NCBI RefSeq assembly: GCF_027158485.1
Contig: NZ_JAMKYJ010000007.1
Reading direction: 5' to 3' (one strand)
DNA from: Oxalobacter formigenes
Lineage (GTDB): Bacteria; Pseudomonadota; Gammaproteobacteria; Burkholderiales; Burkholderiaceae_D
DNA length: 64,000 nt
Shown here: one piece after another, positions 17,925 to 26,396 of the stretch
How the letters are laid out: each line of letters starts with the position of its first letter
How positions within the stretch are numbered: position 1 is the stretch's first letter
Program-made: the position numbers and the translations under genes
The notes under the pieces: generated by a model
Told to the model about the DNA's origin: nothing
Seen by the model: only the letters and a program-made list of their open reading frames with translations
Databases searched by the model: none

Positions 17925-19718
17925 TTAATGAGCCCATAACATCAGATGTTCGACAACCGGGCCCAGAGCCAGCGATGGAACGTAATTCAATAAACCGATC
18001 AGCAGTACCGTCATGATCAGCAAAGTGATGAACAGCGGGCCATGTGTCGGAAGCGTGCCGCTGGTGACGGCCACTTTCTTTTTGGCAGCCATGGAGCCTG
18101 CGATAGCCAGAACAGGGATGATTCCACCGAACCGGCCCAGCCACATGGCGGCTGCCAGCATGTAATTGTAGAAAGGCGCGTTGGCAGACAAACCTGCAAA
18201 TGCACTGCCGTTGTTATTGGCAGCGGAACTAAAGGCGTACAGGATTTCAGTGAATCCATGTGGTCCCGGATTAAGGACGCCCGCTACTCCGGCACTTGTC
18301 ATGGTTGCCACCGCCGTTCCCAGCAGTACGACAAGCGGGGTAACCAGAATGGAGATGCAGGCCATTTTCATATCGAATGACTCGATTTTCTTGCCAAGAT
18401 ATTCCGGTGTTCTGCCGATCATGAGGCCTGCAATGAAGACTGCCATAATGGCGAATACAAGCATGTTGTAAAGTCCGGTACCGACGCCTCCGAATACCAC
18501 TTCACCCAGTTGCATGAGGACAAGGGGAACGGCTCCTCCAAGTGGGGTCAGGGAATCCATCATGCCGTTGATCGCGCCACAGGAAGCGCCTGTCGTGACA
18601 GCAGTGAAAAGGCCTGTTCCGACAATGCCGAGCCGGATTTCCTTGCCTTCCATGTTTCCGCCTGCCTGTGCAATGCCCGGTATCTGGTCGATTCCAAGGT
18701 GCGACAGGACGGGATTGCCCATTTGTTCAAAATAAATGGCGGCTATGGCGAATACTATGAAGATCAGGTACATCGCCACCATGATGGCAATTCCCTGTCG
18801 CATGTCACCTGCCATTCGTCCGAATGTGAGGCATAAGGCAGCCGGTATCAGGAAAATGCAGATCATTTGCAAAAAGTTTGATAACGGGGTCGGGTTCTCG
18901 AATGGATGTGCGGAATTGGCGTTGAAAAAACCGCCACCGTTGGTTCCCAGCAATTTGATGGAAAGCTGCGATGCCGCCGGGCCCATAGGCAGAGTCTGTG
19001 TTTGCGAATGAACAGTTTCCAGTTTCGGGGCTCCGTTTGTATCCAGAACCGTTTCTCCATCCGCCGATTTGACTGGTTCCTGCCAGTTTTGGGTTTCTAC
19101 TGTCTGTACAGTCGTGTAGGGTGACAAGTTTTGTATGACGCCCTGTCCGGCAAACAAAACGGAAAAAATGATGGAGAGAGGTAACAGAATCCAGAGTGTC
19201 GTTCTCGTCAAATCAACCCAGACGTTGCCGATTGTTCTGACAGATTTTCTGACGAATCCGCGAATCATGACGATCACGACAACAATACCGGTGGCGGCCG
19301 ACAGAAAATTCTGGACAGTTAAAGCCATCATCTGGGTGAAGTAACTCATCGTCGATTCACCACTATAGCCCTGCCAGTTGGTATTGGTGACGAAACTGAC
19401 GGCCGTATTAAGCGATGAATCCGTTGAAACTCCGGAGAATTCCTGTGGGTTGAAAGGCAGATAAAACTGGAATTTCTGGATGACGAATACCAGCAAAAGT
19501 CCGAGCAGGTTAAAAATCACGAGCCCGATACAATATGAAACCCAACCCGTTTCAGTCTGCGGGTTAATCCCCATCAGTCTGTAAAACGGTTTTTCAACAA
19601 TATTGCCCAGTCTGAACCGGCCGTTCAAGACGACATCGATCGCCTTGCCGACTGGCCAGGCGAGAACAAACAGGGCAAGCGTAAAGAATGCAACCAGCAT
19701 CCAGGCCTGAGATGTCAT
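17925..19718 (-). CDS. kdpA: KdpA, potassium-channel-like subunit
   Basis: 597 residues, about ten membrane helices. The channel-like subunit that binds and conducts K+. The four selectivity-loop regions are intact: TNTNWQGYSGES, GTNGGGFFNANSAHPFENP, TGASCGAINGMMDSLTPLGG and SSAANNNGSAFAGLS. The start is fixed at ATG 19718 by GGAGG seven bases upstream, and this ATG overlaps the kdpF stop (ATGA), indicating translational coupling. A longer in-frame extension reads through kdpF out of its frame and is not real. It is slightly longer than the E. coli protein (557), the excess lying in periplasmic loops. Confidence 0.97.
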   Translation of the reverse strand: MTSQAWMLVAFFTLALFVLAWPVGKAIDVVLNGRFRLGNIVEKPFYRLMGINPQTETGWVSYCIGLVIFNLLGLLLVFVIQKFQFYLPFNPQEFSGVSTDSSLNTAVSFVTNTNWQGYSGESTMSYFTQMMALTVQNFLSAATGIVVVIVMIRGFVRKSVRTIGNVWVDLTRTTLWILLPLSIIFSVLFAGQGVIQNLSPYTTVQTVETQNWQEPVKSADGETVLDTNGAPKLETVHSQTQTLPMGPAASQLSIKLLGTNGGGFFNANSAHPFENPTPLSNFLQMICIFLIPAALCLTFGRMAGDMRQGIAIMVAMYLIFIVFAIAAIYFEQMGNPVLSHLGIDQIPGIAQAGGNMEGKEIRLGIVGTGLFTAVTTGASCGAINGMMDSLTPLGGAVPLVLMQLGEVVFGGVGTGLYNMLVFAIMAVFIAGLMIGRTPEYLGKKIESFDMKMACISILVTPLVVLLGTAVATMTSAGVAGVLNPGPHGFTEILYAFSSAANNNGSAFAGLSANAPFYNYMLAAAMWLGRFGGIIPVLAIAGSMAAKKKVAVTSGTLPTHGPLFITLLIMTVLLIGLLNYVPSLALGPVVEHLMLWAH

Positions 19719-19807
19719 GAAAAGTCCTCCGGCCGTAGCAGAACGGCAATCAGGTAAATGAACAACAGGACGGCCAGAATGGCCGCAAGAACAATCAATC
19801 CGTTCAT
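19715..19807 (-). CDS. kdpF: KdpF, small membrane subunit
   Basis: 30 residues, essentially one hydrophobic helix: begins MNGLIVLAAILAV and ends LLRPEDFS. KdpF is the lipid-like stabilising subunit of KdpFABC, 29 residues in E. coli. An AGAGGGA ribosome-binding site lies just upstream of the ATG, and the stop overlaps the kdpA start by ATGA. It is first in the operon. It falls below common size cut-offs and could be missed by automatic annotation. Confidence 0.93.
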   Translation of the reverse strand: MNGLIVLAAILAVLLFIYLIAVLLRPEDFS

Positions 19808-19887
19808 GTATCCCTCTTCTTTCCTTGGCGACGTAAAAAATAAAAATATGAAGCGATGATTTCAGTTCATATGCTACGAGGGGGGGA

Positions 19888-19939
19888 ATCAAGAAAATGA
19901 AAAGACTGCTGGAGGGAGGATCAAGAAAGTATCAAGAAA
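19888..19939 (-). promoter_or_regulatory. Three phased direct repeats upstream of kdpF, candidate KdpE site
   Basis: On the minus strand the nonamer TTTCTTGAT occurs three times; on the plus strand these are ATCAAGAAA at 19888, 19920 and 19931. The spacings are 32 and 11 bases, close to three turns and one turn of the helix. OmpR-class regulators bind head-to-tail half-sites about one turn apart, so this is a natural candidate operator for KdpE, 80-130 bases upstream of the kdpF start. It could also serve the divergent gene at 20100. Seen: the repeats. Inferred: the binding protein. Confidence 0.55.
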
Positions 19940-20099
19940 TGGTAATTAAAAAGTTTGTGGATGTTTTGTGAAAAAGACAAGCGGGTCATGTATCATCTAT
20001 GTTGCTCTCAGGTAATTGGAATTGTTTGTATAAACTGGCAGGAAAATTCATTTTTTCCCCCATAGTCGGAGACGCCCCGGATTCGAGAGGTTCGATCTT

Positions 20100-22226
20100 A
20101 TGCTAAACCAGGAATTGGTCTTGACGATCATGAATGAGATCGAGGATCTCATTTATGTAGCCGATGTCAATACTTATGATTTGCTCTACATGAATGAAAA
20201 GGGGTCCCGACTGTTTGGAATCACGGATTTCAGGAACAAGAAATGTTACGAAGCTCTCCAGAACCGGAGTGATCCTTGTCCCTTCTGTACGAATTCTCGT
20301 CTGAATATGGATTCCTTTTATATCTGGGAATTCATGAATCCGGTCGTCGATCGTTATTATCTTCTGAAAGACAAGCTGCTCTTATGGAATGGCCGTACGG
20401 TTCGTATCGAAATTTGTACGGATATAACGGATAAACAGCTTGCGACGAAGACGATTGAAAGAAAACTGCAGATTGAAGAAATTCTGCTTCAATGCATACG
20501 TGATTTATCGACAGAACCCAATATCGATGTTGCCGTCAATCAGCTTTTGCAAACGATCGGTGAATTTCATCGTGCTGATCGGGCCTATATTTTTGAATTC
20601 GATTACAGCAATGCCATCATCAACAATACGTATGAGTGGTGTTCGTCCACGGTGACGCCGCAGTTGGATAACCTCCAGAATGTGCCTATTGAATTGATCG
20701 ACCACTGGATCAGGCAATTCAAATCGACCGGTCACTTCTATATATCGTCTCTGGATGGCACTGACAAGAAGAGAGGTCCCGAATACGACGTGCTCGCAGC
20801 ACAGAATATCGATAGCCTGATGGCAACTCCCCTGTACGATGACGGAAAGATCATCGGCTTTTTGGGGATCGATAATCCAAAAGCCTATACCAGTGATTTT
20901 TCATTGCTGGAATCCATTACGTATTTTATCCAGACCGACGTCAAGAAGAGAAAGATTTTGCAACGTCTTGAGCATCTCAGTTATACGGATGCCCTGACGG
21001 GGCTTGGGAACAGGAATAAATACATCCAATTTCTTCACAAAATGGAAGAGGGCCATCCGAAGTCCGTCGGCATCGTTTTCCTCGATATAAACGGCCTGAA
21101 AGAAGCCAATGACAAGTACGGACATGATTATGGCGACCAGTTGATCGTGAAAACGGCCGATATCCTCAATACCGTTTTTAACGACAATGTTTTCCGGATC
21201 GGTGGCGATGAATTTATTGCATTCGGACTCGATATCGCTCGGGAGGCATTCGACAGGGACATTGGAAGGCTTCACCGGCTGTTTGACGATGAAGAGAGCT
21301 GTAATGTTTCTTTCGGTTCTACCTGGAAATCGGACGATTTCGATGTGGGAGACCTGATTTCCTATGCCGACAGGCTCATGTATATCAACAAGCAGTCCTA
21401 TTACAGTTCCACCAAACATGGGAACCTTTCCTATCGTGCGGATATGACGGTCAAATTGCTGGCAGCCATAAAAGAAGGCGAATACCTGATTCATCTGCAA
21501 CCCAAGGTCAATTTGAAAACAATGGAAGTTTGCGCAGCGGAAGCATTGGTTCGCAGACAGGATGCAACCGGAAAACTGATTATGCCATCCCGGTTCATTC
21601 CATTTTTTGAAGAAGAAAGCATTATCCGGCATATTGACCTGTATGTCCTTGAAAATGTCTGCAAGCTGCTTTCAGAATGGAAAAGCAGGGAATATGAATG
21701 CATACCGATTTCAGTCAATCTTTCCCGAATTACCCTGATGGAAGACGGTATCGTTGAAAAATTGGTGAATGTTTGCGACAAATACGAGATTCCTCATAGT
21801 CTGATCGACATAGAAGTCACCGAAAGTATCAGCAAAATGGAGACATCTACATTGATCTCTCTCTCAAAATCGATTAAATCGGCTGGTTTTAGTTTGTCAC
21901 TTGATGATTTTGGCTCCCAGTATTCGGATTTTGCCATTCTGACGCTAATCGATTTCGACATGATCAAGATCGACAAGCAATTGATCGATGAAATCGAAAA
22001 TAATGAAAAATCGAGGATTTTACTGAAACATTCCATCAATATCTGCAGGGAAATGAATAGAGTTGCGTCTTTGGCAGAAGGGATCGAAACGGAAAAGCAG
22101 CATCTGCTGCTAAAGGAGTTCAACTGTAATTTTGGTCAGGGATATTACTATTCCAGGCCAGTTGACGTTAAAACATTCGAAAAGACATTCATGTCCGACA
22201 GAATTGTCAGACCTGCAAAGTCATAA
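20100..22226 (+). CDS. PAS-GAF-GGDEF-EAL cyclic-di-GMP protein
   Basis: 708 residues without membrane helices, so a cytosolic sensor. PAS-like domain at about 8-110 with the cysteine pair CPFC near residue 60; GAF-like domain about 125-285; GGDEF domain about 290-440 with intact RIGGDEF (about 367-373); EAL domain about 455-700. Phosphodiesterase residues look complete: EALVR, SVNLS, IEVTES, LDDFG, IKIDKQ, AEGIE and QGYYYSRP. The RxxD inhibitory site before GGDEF is absent (VFND), so feedback by product is not expected. Both activities are possible; the intact EAL suggests net degradation. It is divergent from kdpFABC. The codon texture seems a little more AT-rich than its neighbours. Confidence 0.9.
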   Translation: MLNQELVLTIMNEIEDLIYVADVNTYDLLYMNEKGSRLFGITDFRNKKCYEALQNRSDPCPFCTNSRLNMDSFYIWEFMNPVVDRYYLLKDKLLLWNGRTVRIEICTDITDKQLATKTIERKLQIEEILLQCIRDLSTEPNIDVAVNQLLQTIGEFHRADRAYIFEFDYSNAIINNTYEWCSSTVTPQLDNLQNVPIELIDHWIRQFKSTGHFYISSLDGTDKKRGPEYDVLAAQNIDSLMATPLYDDGKIIGFLGIDNPKAYTSDFSLLESITYFIQTDVKKRKILQRLEHLSYTDALTGLGNRNKYIQFLHKMEEGHPKSVGIVFLDINGLKEANDKYGHDYGDQLIVKTADILNTVFNDNVFRIGGDEFIAFGLDIAREAFDRDIGRLHRLFDDEESCNVSFGSTWKSDDFDVGDLISYADRLMYINKQSYYSSTKHGNLSYRADMTVKLLAAIKEGEYLIHLQPKVNLKTMEVCAAEALVRRQDATGKLIMPSRFIPFFEEESIIRHIDLYVLENVCKLLSEWKSREYECIPISVNLSRITLMEDGIVEKLVNVCDKYEIPHSLIDIEVTESISKMETSTLISLSKSIKSAGFSLSLDDFGSQYSDFAILTLIDFDMIKIDKQLIDEIENNEKSRILLKHSINICREMNRVASLAEGIETEKQHLLLKEFNCNFGQGYYYSRPVDVKTFEKTFMSDRIVRPAKS

Positions 22227-22275
22227 AAAGCGGAAATGTTGAAATGAAATAGTCGCCCGAACAAGGCGACAGGAG

Positions 22276-22315
22276 AAAAAAGCCACGGGGCCATTCTTCA
22301 AACTGAATGACCCCG
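22276..22315 (-). terminator. Rho-independent terminator of the CoA-transferase gene
   Basis: On the minus strand the 11-pair stem CGGGGTCATTC/GAATGGCCCCG (one G-U pair, eight-base loop) is followed by TGGC and a run of six Ts. It lies seven bases after the stop codon. Confidence 0.85.
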
Positions 22316-22322
22316 GACCCTC

Positions 22323-23849
22323 TTAGGCAACTTGAGTAAGCTTGACTTCGTCTTTCATGGAACCGGTTTCATAAAGACGCTGGTGCCATGACAATGCTTT
22401 TTCCAGAACGTGGGGTGTCTGGCCGCCACGCAGATTGGCTTCTGCTACATATTCCTGCAGCATGGTCTTGTACTCGCCCTGTACGCAATTATTGATAATT
22501 GCCTGGGCACGTTCACGTGGAGCCAGTCCACGCAAATCGGCGAGACCGACTTCGGTAACCAGAATGTCCACATCGTGTTCGGTATGATCGACATGCGGTA
22601 CCATCGGCACGATACTGGAAATCAGACCATCTTTGGCGACTGATTTGGTGACGAAAATAGCAGTATGGGCATTGTGGGTAAAGTCACCGGAACCACCGAT
22701 ACCGTTCATCATGTGCGTTCCCATGACATGGGTCGAATTGACGTGACCGTAAATGTCGACTTCAAGCGCGGTATTGATGGTGATCAGGCCAAGACGCTGA
22801 ACGACTTCGGGGTGGTTCGAAATCCGTTGTGGACGAAGCAGGATATGGTCTTTGTATTTTGCGAAATTTCCGAATACTTCCCGGCTTTTCTGGTCTGACA
22901 GGGTAATGGCGGTTGCTGCCGCAAAATCCATCATGCCTGCATCGATCAACTCGAAAGTCGAATCCTGCATGACTTCCGAATACATGGTCAGATGTTTGAA
23001 CGGCCCGGTTTTCAGACCGGACATAACAGCGTTGGCGATAGTGCCAATGCCAGCCTGCAATGGACGCAGGCTTTCCGTCAGGCGACCCTGTTTGATTTCA
23101 TTCTTGAAAAATTCGATCAGATGTCCTGCGATCTGCGCTGTTTCAGCATCAGGTGGCAAGTTCTGGGATGGTGTATCCATTTCGTCTGTAATGACGATGG
23201 CTGCGATTTTTTCAGGTGGAATGCGAATGCCGATTGAGCCTGCCCGATCGCTTGGCTTCATGATATTGATAGGGACGGCAGTCGGAAAATGGGTAGCACA
23301 GTATATGTCGTGTGCACCTTCCATTTCCAGAGGATAGCTGAGGTTAAGCTCGATAATGACCTTGTCCGCTGTTTCCGCAAAGATTTCATTGTTGCCTACG
23401 GAAGCAGTTGGAATGATTTCGCCGTTTTCTGTAATGGAAACGGCTTCGAGAATGGCAACGTCAACTTTTTTAACCTGTTGTTTGCGAAGCTGTTCACCGG
23501 TTTCCGACAGGTGATTGTCGACATACATGACTTCACCGCGGTTGATGGCATTGCGCAAGGTACGATCAGTCTGGAACGGTGCGCGTTTGGACATGATGCC
23601 GGCATTGGCCATGGCACTGTCAACATCGTTACCCAGTGATGCACCTGTGACGACCGAAATTTTTAGAGGATGTGTCGCAGCTCGTTTGACGATGGCATGG
23701 GGTACGCTTTTTACAGAACCGGCTAGCGTAAAACCGCTCATACCCACCTTCATGCCGTCCTTGATATATTCAGCGGCGGCTTCCGGGCTTGTCACCTTTT
23801 CTCTTAATTCAGGCAAACGAATGCGTTTTTGCAAAACATCAGTATTCAT
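22323..23849 (-). CDS. Succinate/acetate-type CoA-transferase (acetyl-CoA hydrolase/transferase family)
   Basis: 508 residues. Members move CoA between acyl-CoA and carboxylates (acetyl-CoA plus succinate, or propionyl-CoA plus succinate) through a glutamyl-CoA intermediate. The catalytic glutamate is probably E292 in MYSEVMQDS; the oxyanion-region motif GIGTIANAV and the C-terminal block with GTHMMNGIGGSGDF and TEVGLADLRGLAPRERA are typical. Substrate choice cannot be read from sequence. In a fermentative organism such an enzyme could conserve CoA in acetate or succinate metabolism. The ribosome-binding site is weak (AAAGTG), and the upstream 190 bases can form several hairpins, so control at the RNA level is possible. 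It ends at a strong terminator and stands alone. Confidence 0.9.
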   Translation of the reverse strand: MNTDVLQKRIRLPELREKVTSPEAAAEYIKDGMKVGMSGFTLAGSVKSVPHAIVKRAATHPLKISVVTGASLGNDVDSAMANAGIMSKRAPFQTDRTLRNAINRGEVMYVDNHLSETGEQLRKQQVKKVDVAILEAVSITENGEIIPTASVGNNEIFAETADKVIIELNLSYPLEMEGAHDIYCATHFPTAVPINIMKPSDRAGSIGIRIPPEKIAAIVITDEMDTPSQNLPPDAETAQIAGHLIEFFKNEIKQGRLTESLRPLQAGIGTIANAVMSGLKTGPFKHLTMYSEVMQDSTFELIDAGMMDFAAATAITLSDQKSREVFGNFAKYKDHILLRPQRISNHPEVVQRLGLITINTALEVDIYGHVNSTHVMGTHMMNGIGGSGDFTHNAHTAIFVTKSVAKDGLISSIVPMVPHVDHTEHDVDILVTEVGLADLRGLAPRERAQAIINNCVQGEYKTMLQEYVAEANLRGGQTPHVLEKALSWHQRLYETGSMKDEVKLTQVA

Positions 23850-23885
23850 GGCACTTTGTTCAGATAAGATTAATACTCTGTAAAC

Positions 23886-24036
23886 CCCTGATATTTCAGG
23901 GCGTGGCCTCGATTTGAAAACCGGCGGCGTTCAGGTCGTCGGTTTTGCTTAATTCAATAACAGTCAATCCAGGTAAACGCGAGCATCTGAACTTCTGGCA
24001 AACCTGATCGCATGAGCGACGTGAAAATTCCAGAAG
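23886..24036 (-). promoter_or_regulatory. Hairpin-rich leader upstream of the CoA-transferase gene
   Basis: Three inverted repeats lie between a possible promoter region and the start codon at 23849. They are CTTCTGG/CCAGAAG (23992-23998 with 24030-24036) enclosing an inner TCGC-ATGA-GCGA hairpin; AAAACCG/CGGTTTT (23917-23923 with 23940-23946); and CCCTGA/TCAGGG with a four-base loop (23886-23901). A minus-strand TATACT just upstream (about 24051) could be a -10. The rest of the gap (24037-24264) is AT-rich with no gene. A 63-codon open frame at 23896-24087 (-) overlaps the hairpins and looks non-coding. The structure may be a cis-regulatory RNA; no known riboswitch class is recognised. Confidence 0.4.
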
Positions 24037-24264
24037 CTGAAATCGCCGAAGTATAACACCGGATTTTAAAAATACATAATATAGCAATAAGAAAATCTAT
24101 AGGAATATGATTTTTTTATCACAACAAATAAAACGGCACTTATAACTTCAAATGATTGGTCTAGTTGTCTGATACTTCTCAGGAAATATAAAAGAACAGC
24201 TGATCTGGTAGCAAGTAATATCTCGTTTCAATATCAAATCGGTACCGCTGGGACTGCAGAAAAG

Positions 24265-24340
24265 TGGTGCCGGCTGCAGGACTTGAACCCGCCACCCCAT
24301 GATTACAAATCATGTGCTCTACCAGATGAGCTAAGCCGGC
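24265..24340 (-). tRNA. tRNA-Thr (anticodon TGT)
   Basis: 76 bases with encoded CCA. The cloverleaf folds fully: acceptor GCCGGCT/AGCCGGC, D stem GCTC/GAGC, anticodon stem CATGA/TCATG with loop TTTGTAA (anticodon TGT, reading ACA-type threonine codons), and T stem GCGGG/CCTGC with loop TTCAAGT. Its 5' end is only 23 bases after the sspB stop, so it may be cotranscribed with sspA-sspB. Confidence 0.97.
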
Positions 24341-24363
24341 ACTTGAAAAACGATTATTCTACA

Positions 24364-24762
24364 TTATTTAATTCTGGTTAAGGTAGCTTGTTTCGGTTTT
24401 TTTGTTGGTTCTTTATCCGTTTCCGGGGGCGTCTCGAATTCCGGTTGCGTTTGTGTCATTTCAAAAGCCATTCCCTGTCCATTTTCACTGGCGTAAATGG
24501 CGATGACATTGGCGACAGGGATATAGATATCCTGAGGCACTCCGCCGAAACGGGCCCTGAACTGGACAGCGGTATTATCCATTTTCAGGCCATTCGTCGC
24601 TTCGTAACTGACATTCAGTACAATCTGGCCATCACGGACAAACTGTATCGGAACCTTGACCGAAGGGGTAACCTGCACCGCAATGTAGGGTGTGAAACCA
24701 CTGTCCATGCACCATTCATGGATTGCCCGAAGCATGTATGGCTTGGTCGAAATTTCTGCCAT
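24364..24762 (-). CDS. sspB: SspB, ClpXP adaptor
   Basis: 132 residues. SspB tethers ssrA-tagged proteins to the ClpXP protease. The N-terminal fold (about 1-105) contains KPYMLRAIHEWCMDSGFTPYI, INLSYEA-like VLNVSYEAT and the FRARFGG segment of the peptide-binding groove. The Pro/Thr/Glu/Lys-rich linker ends in TLTRIK, equivalent to the short ClpX-binding tail of E. coli SspB. AAGGAGG lies just before the ATG. It follows sspA by 27 bases. The tmRNA whose tag it would recognise is also in this window (62611-62970). Confidence 0.94.
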   Translation of the reverse strand: MAEISTKPYMLRAIHEWCMDSGFTPYIAVQVTPSVKVPIQFVRDGQIVLNVSYEATNGLKMDNTAVQFRARFGGVPQDIYIPVANVIAIYASENGQGMAFEMTQTQPEFETPPETDKEPTKKPKQATLTRIK

Positions 24763-24789
24763 GGTACCCTCCTTTTTTGTATGAACAGC

Positions 24790-25401
24790 TTATCTCCGCA
24801 TGACTTTTTCCGGAGGAGTCAACGCTTCAATGTAGGCTGGACGGGAGAAAACGCGTTCAGCGTATTTCATCAATGGAGCGGCGGTTTTCGACAACTCGAT
24901 GCCGTAGTAGTCCAGACGCCAGAGCAAGGGTGCCAGCGCGACATCCAGCATCGAAAATTCATCGCCGAGAACATATTTGCTTTTCTGGAACAATGGAGAC
25001 AGGGCTGTCAGATAATCCCTGATCTGGACACGGGCTTTTTCATGATTGGCCGCCGCATTGTCGGATTTGTCGTTTTCCAGCGTGTTGACGTGAACGAACA
25101 ATTCTTTTTCACAGTTGAAAAGCATCAGGCGGGCTCTGGCACGCATCAATGGGTCGGCAGGCATCAGCTGCGGATGAGGAAAGCGTTCATCAATATATTC
25201 GTTGATGATATTGGATTCATAGAGGATGAGTTCCCGTTCAACCAGAATGGGGACTTGTCCATATGGATTCATGGCCGATATTTCTTCTGGCTTGTTGAAG
25301 AGGTCGATATCCCTGATCTCAAAATCCATTCCCTTTTCGAAGAGGACAAACCGGCAACGTTGCGAGAAAGGACAAGTTGTTCCTGAATAGAGAACCATCA
25401 T
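24790..25401 (-). CDS. sspA: SspA, stringent starvation protein A
   Basis: 203 residues, glutathione-S-transferase fold. The thioredoxin-like N-terminus starts YSGTTCPFSQRCRFVLFEKG, followed by QVPILVERELILYESNIINEYIDERFPHP, a close match to SspA proteins. SspA binds RNA polymerase and reprograms transcription during starvation and acid stress; it normally lacks transferase activity. The ribosome-binding site is AAGGAA, eight bases before the first of two consecutive ATGs. It is the first gene of the sspA-sspB pair. Confidence 0.94.
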   Translation of the reverse strand: MMVLYSGTTCPFSQRCRFVLFEKGMDFEIRDIDLFNKPEEISAMNPYGQVPILVERELILYESNIINEYIDERFPHPQLMPADPLMRARARLMLFNCEKELFVHVNTLENDKSDNAAANHEKARVQIRDYLTALSPLFQKSKYVLGDEFSMLDVALAPLLWRLDYYGIELSKTAAPLMKYAERVFSRPAYIEALTPPEKVMRR

Positions 25402-25612
25402 GGTTGTTGTTCCTTTAAATCAGAAGAAAAAACGTGTAAATGAATGCATTAAAGGGTGCAAATGAAGCCTTTAGGATAAAGAGTTCGTCAGTTCCGGAAA
25501 CATCTTCGGATAAAAAGGGCTAAATTGGCAGTGCGCAAAAATGACTAATAACTGCGTATTATAAAGAAGTGAAACACGCATTTAAAGCCTTGGCGTTTTT
25601 TTGACTGCCCAA

Positions 25613-26395
25613 TCAGACCGGATTGTCGATTTCAACGAATTGATGGTGAATGCCAAAGCGTTCAGCCAGCAGGGTTCCAAGTGCATTGATGCCATAACGT
25701 TCCGTGGCATGGTGACCACACGCCAGATAGGCAATGCCATATTCACGCGCCTCGTGTACGGTTCTCTCGGACACTTCCCCGCTCAAAAATACGCTCGCAT
25801 TATTCATGGCGGCATCCGGCAGCAAGTCCTGTGCCGCGCCGGTGCACCATCCGATCGTTTCCAGTTTCTGTTGCGGATTTCCGACCAGAAGCGGTTTCCT
25901 GTTCAGGCGTTTTTCAATCATGTCCGCCAGTTCGCCGACAGTGGTGATGCCCGGATTCATCATTTGACCGAGCCATCCGAGATCGTTTTCCCCGAACCGT
26001 CCGGTTGGCCTGAAGTCCAGAACCTTTGCGAGTTGAACATTATTGCCCAATTCGGGGTGGCAATCGAGCGGAAGGTGGTAGGCTATCAAATTGATATTGT
26101 TTTGCAGAAGCAACCTGATCCTTTTTTGTTTCGGACCGACGATACATTCGTTTTCATTTCGCCAGAAGTAACCGTGATGCACCAGAAGCGTGTCGGCATG
26201 CAGGTCAATGGCCGCTTCAATCAGGGCCAAACTTGCAGTTACGCCACTGACTATGGAAGAAATGTCGGGCTGGCCTTCCACTTGCATGCCATTTGGACAA
26301 TAATCACGAATAAGTGAAATTTTTAATTCATCGGCCAGAAATTTAAGGACCTCGTTTCTGTCTACCGTTTTTTGAACTTTTTTTTCATTCATCAT
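25613..26395 (-). CDS. Nif3-like dinuclear metal centre protein
   Basis: About 260 residues, Nif3/YbgI (DUF34) family. Metal ligands are visible: LLVHHGYFW (paired His), AYHLPLDCHPELGNN, and the C-terminal CGHHATERYG; the NGMQVEG motif lies near the N-terminus. The biochemical role of the family is not settled; annotations as GTP cyclohydrolase I type 2 are by homology only. Two adjacent ATGs (26395 and 26392) can serve as start and neither has a convincing ribosome-binding site. The start lies one base from that of the divergent protease gene, so each gene's promoter must overlap the other's coding sequence. An open frame extends to 26500 antisense to the protease. Confidence 0.88.
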   Translation of the reverse strand: MMNEKKVQKTVDRNEVLKFLADELKISLIRDYCPNGMQVEGQPDISSIVSGVTASLALIEAAIDLHADTLLVHHGYFWRNENECIVGPKQKRIRLLLQNNINLIAYHLPLDCHPELGNNVQLAKVLDFRPTGRFGENDLGWLGQMMNPGITTVGELADMIEKRLNRKPLLVGNPQQKLETIGWCTGAAQDLLPDAAMNNASVFLSGEVSERTVHEAREYGIAYLACGHHATERYGINALGTLLAERFGIHHQFVEIDNPV

Positions 26396-26396
26396 T

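Noticed and set aside
19719..19892. N-terminal extension of KdpA to 19892
   Set aside because: The extension reads the kdpF coding region in the wrong frame; KdpF and the GGAGG before ATG 19718 explain the sequence.
23896..24087. 63-codon minus-strand frame that could be a leader peptide of the CoA-transferase gene
   Set aside because: Its codons coincide with the inverted repeats, it has no ribosome-binding site and its composition is not protein-like. A regulatory RNA explains the stretch better.
24265..24340. tRNA-Thr as an integration site for a mobile element
   Set aside because: No integrase, no repeated copy of the tRNA 3' end, and both flanks are core genes.
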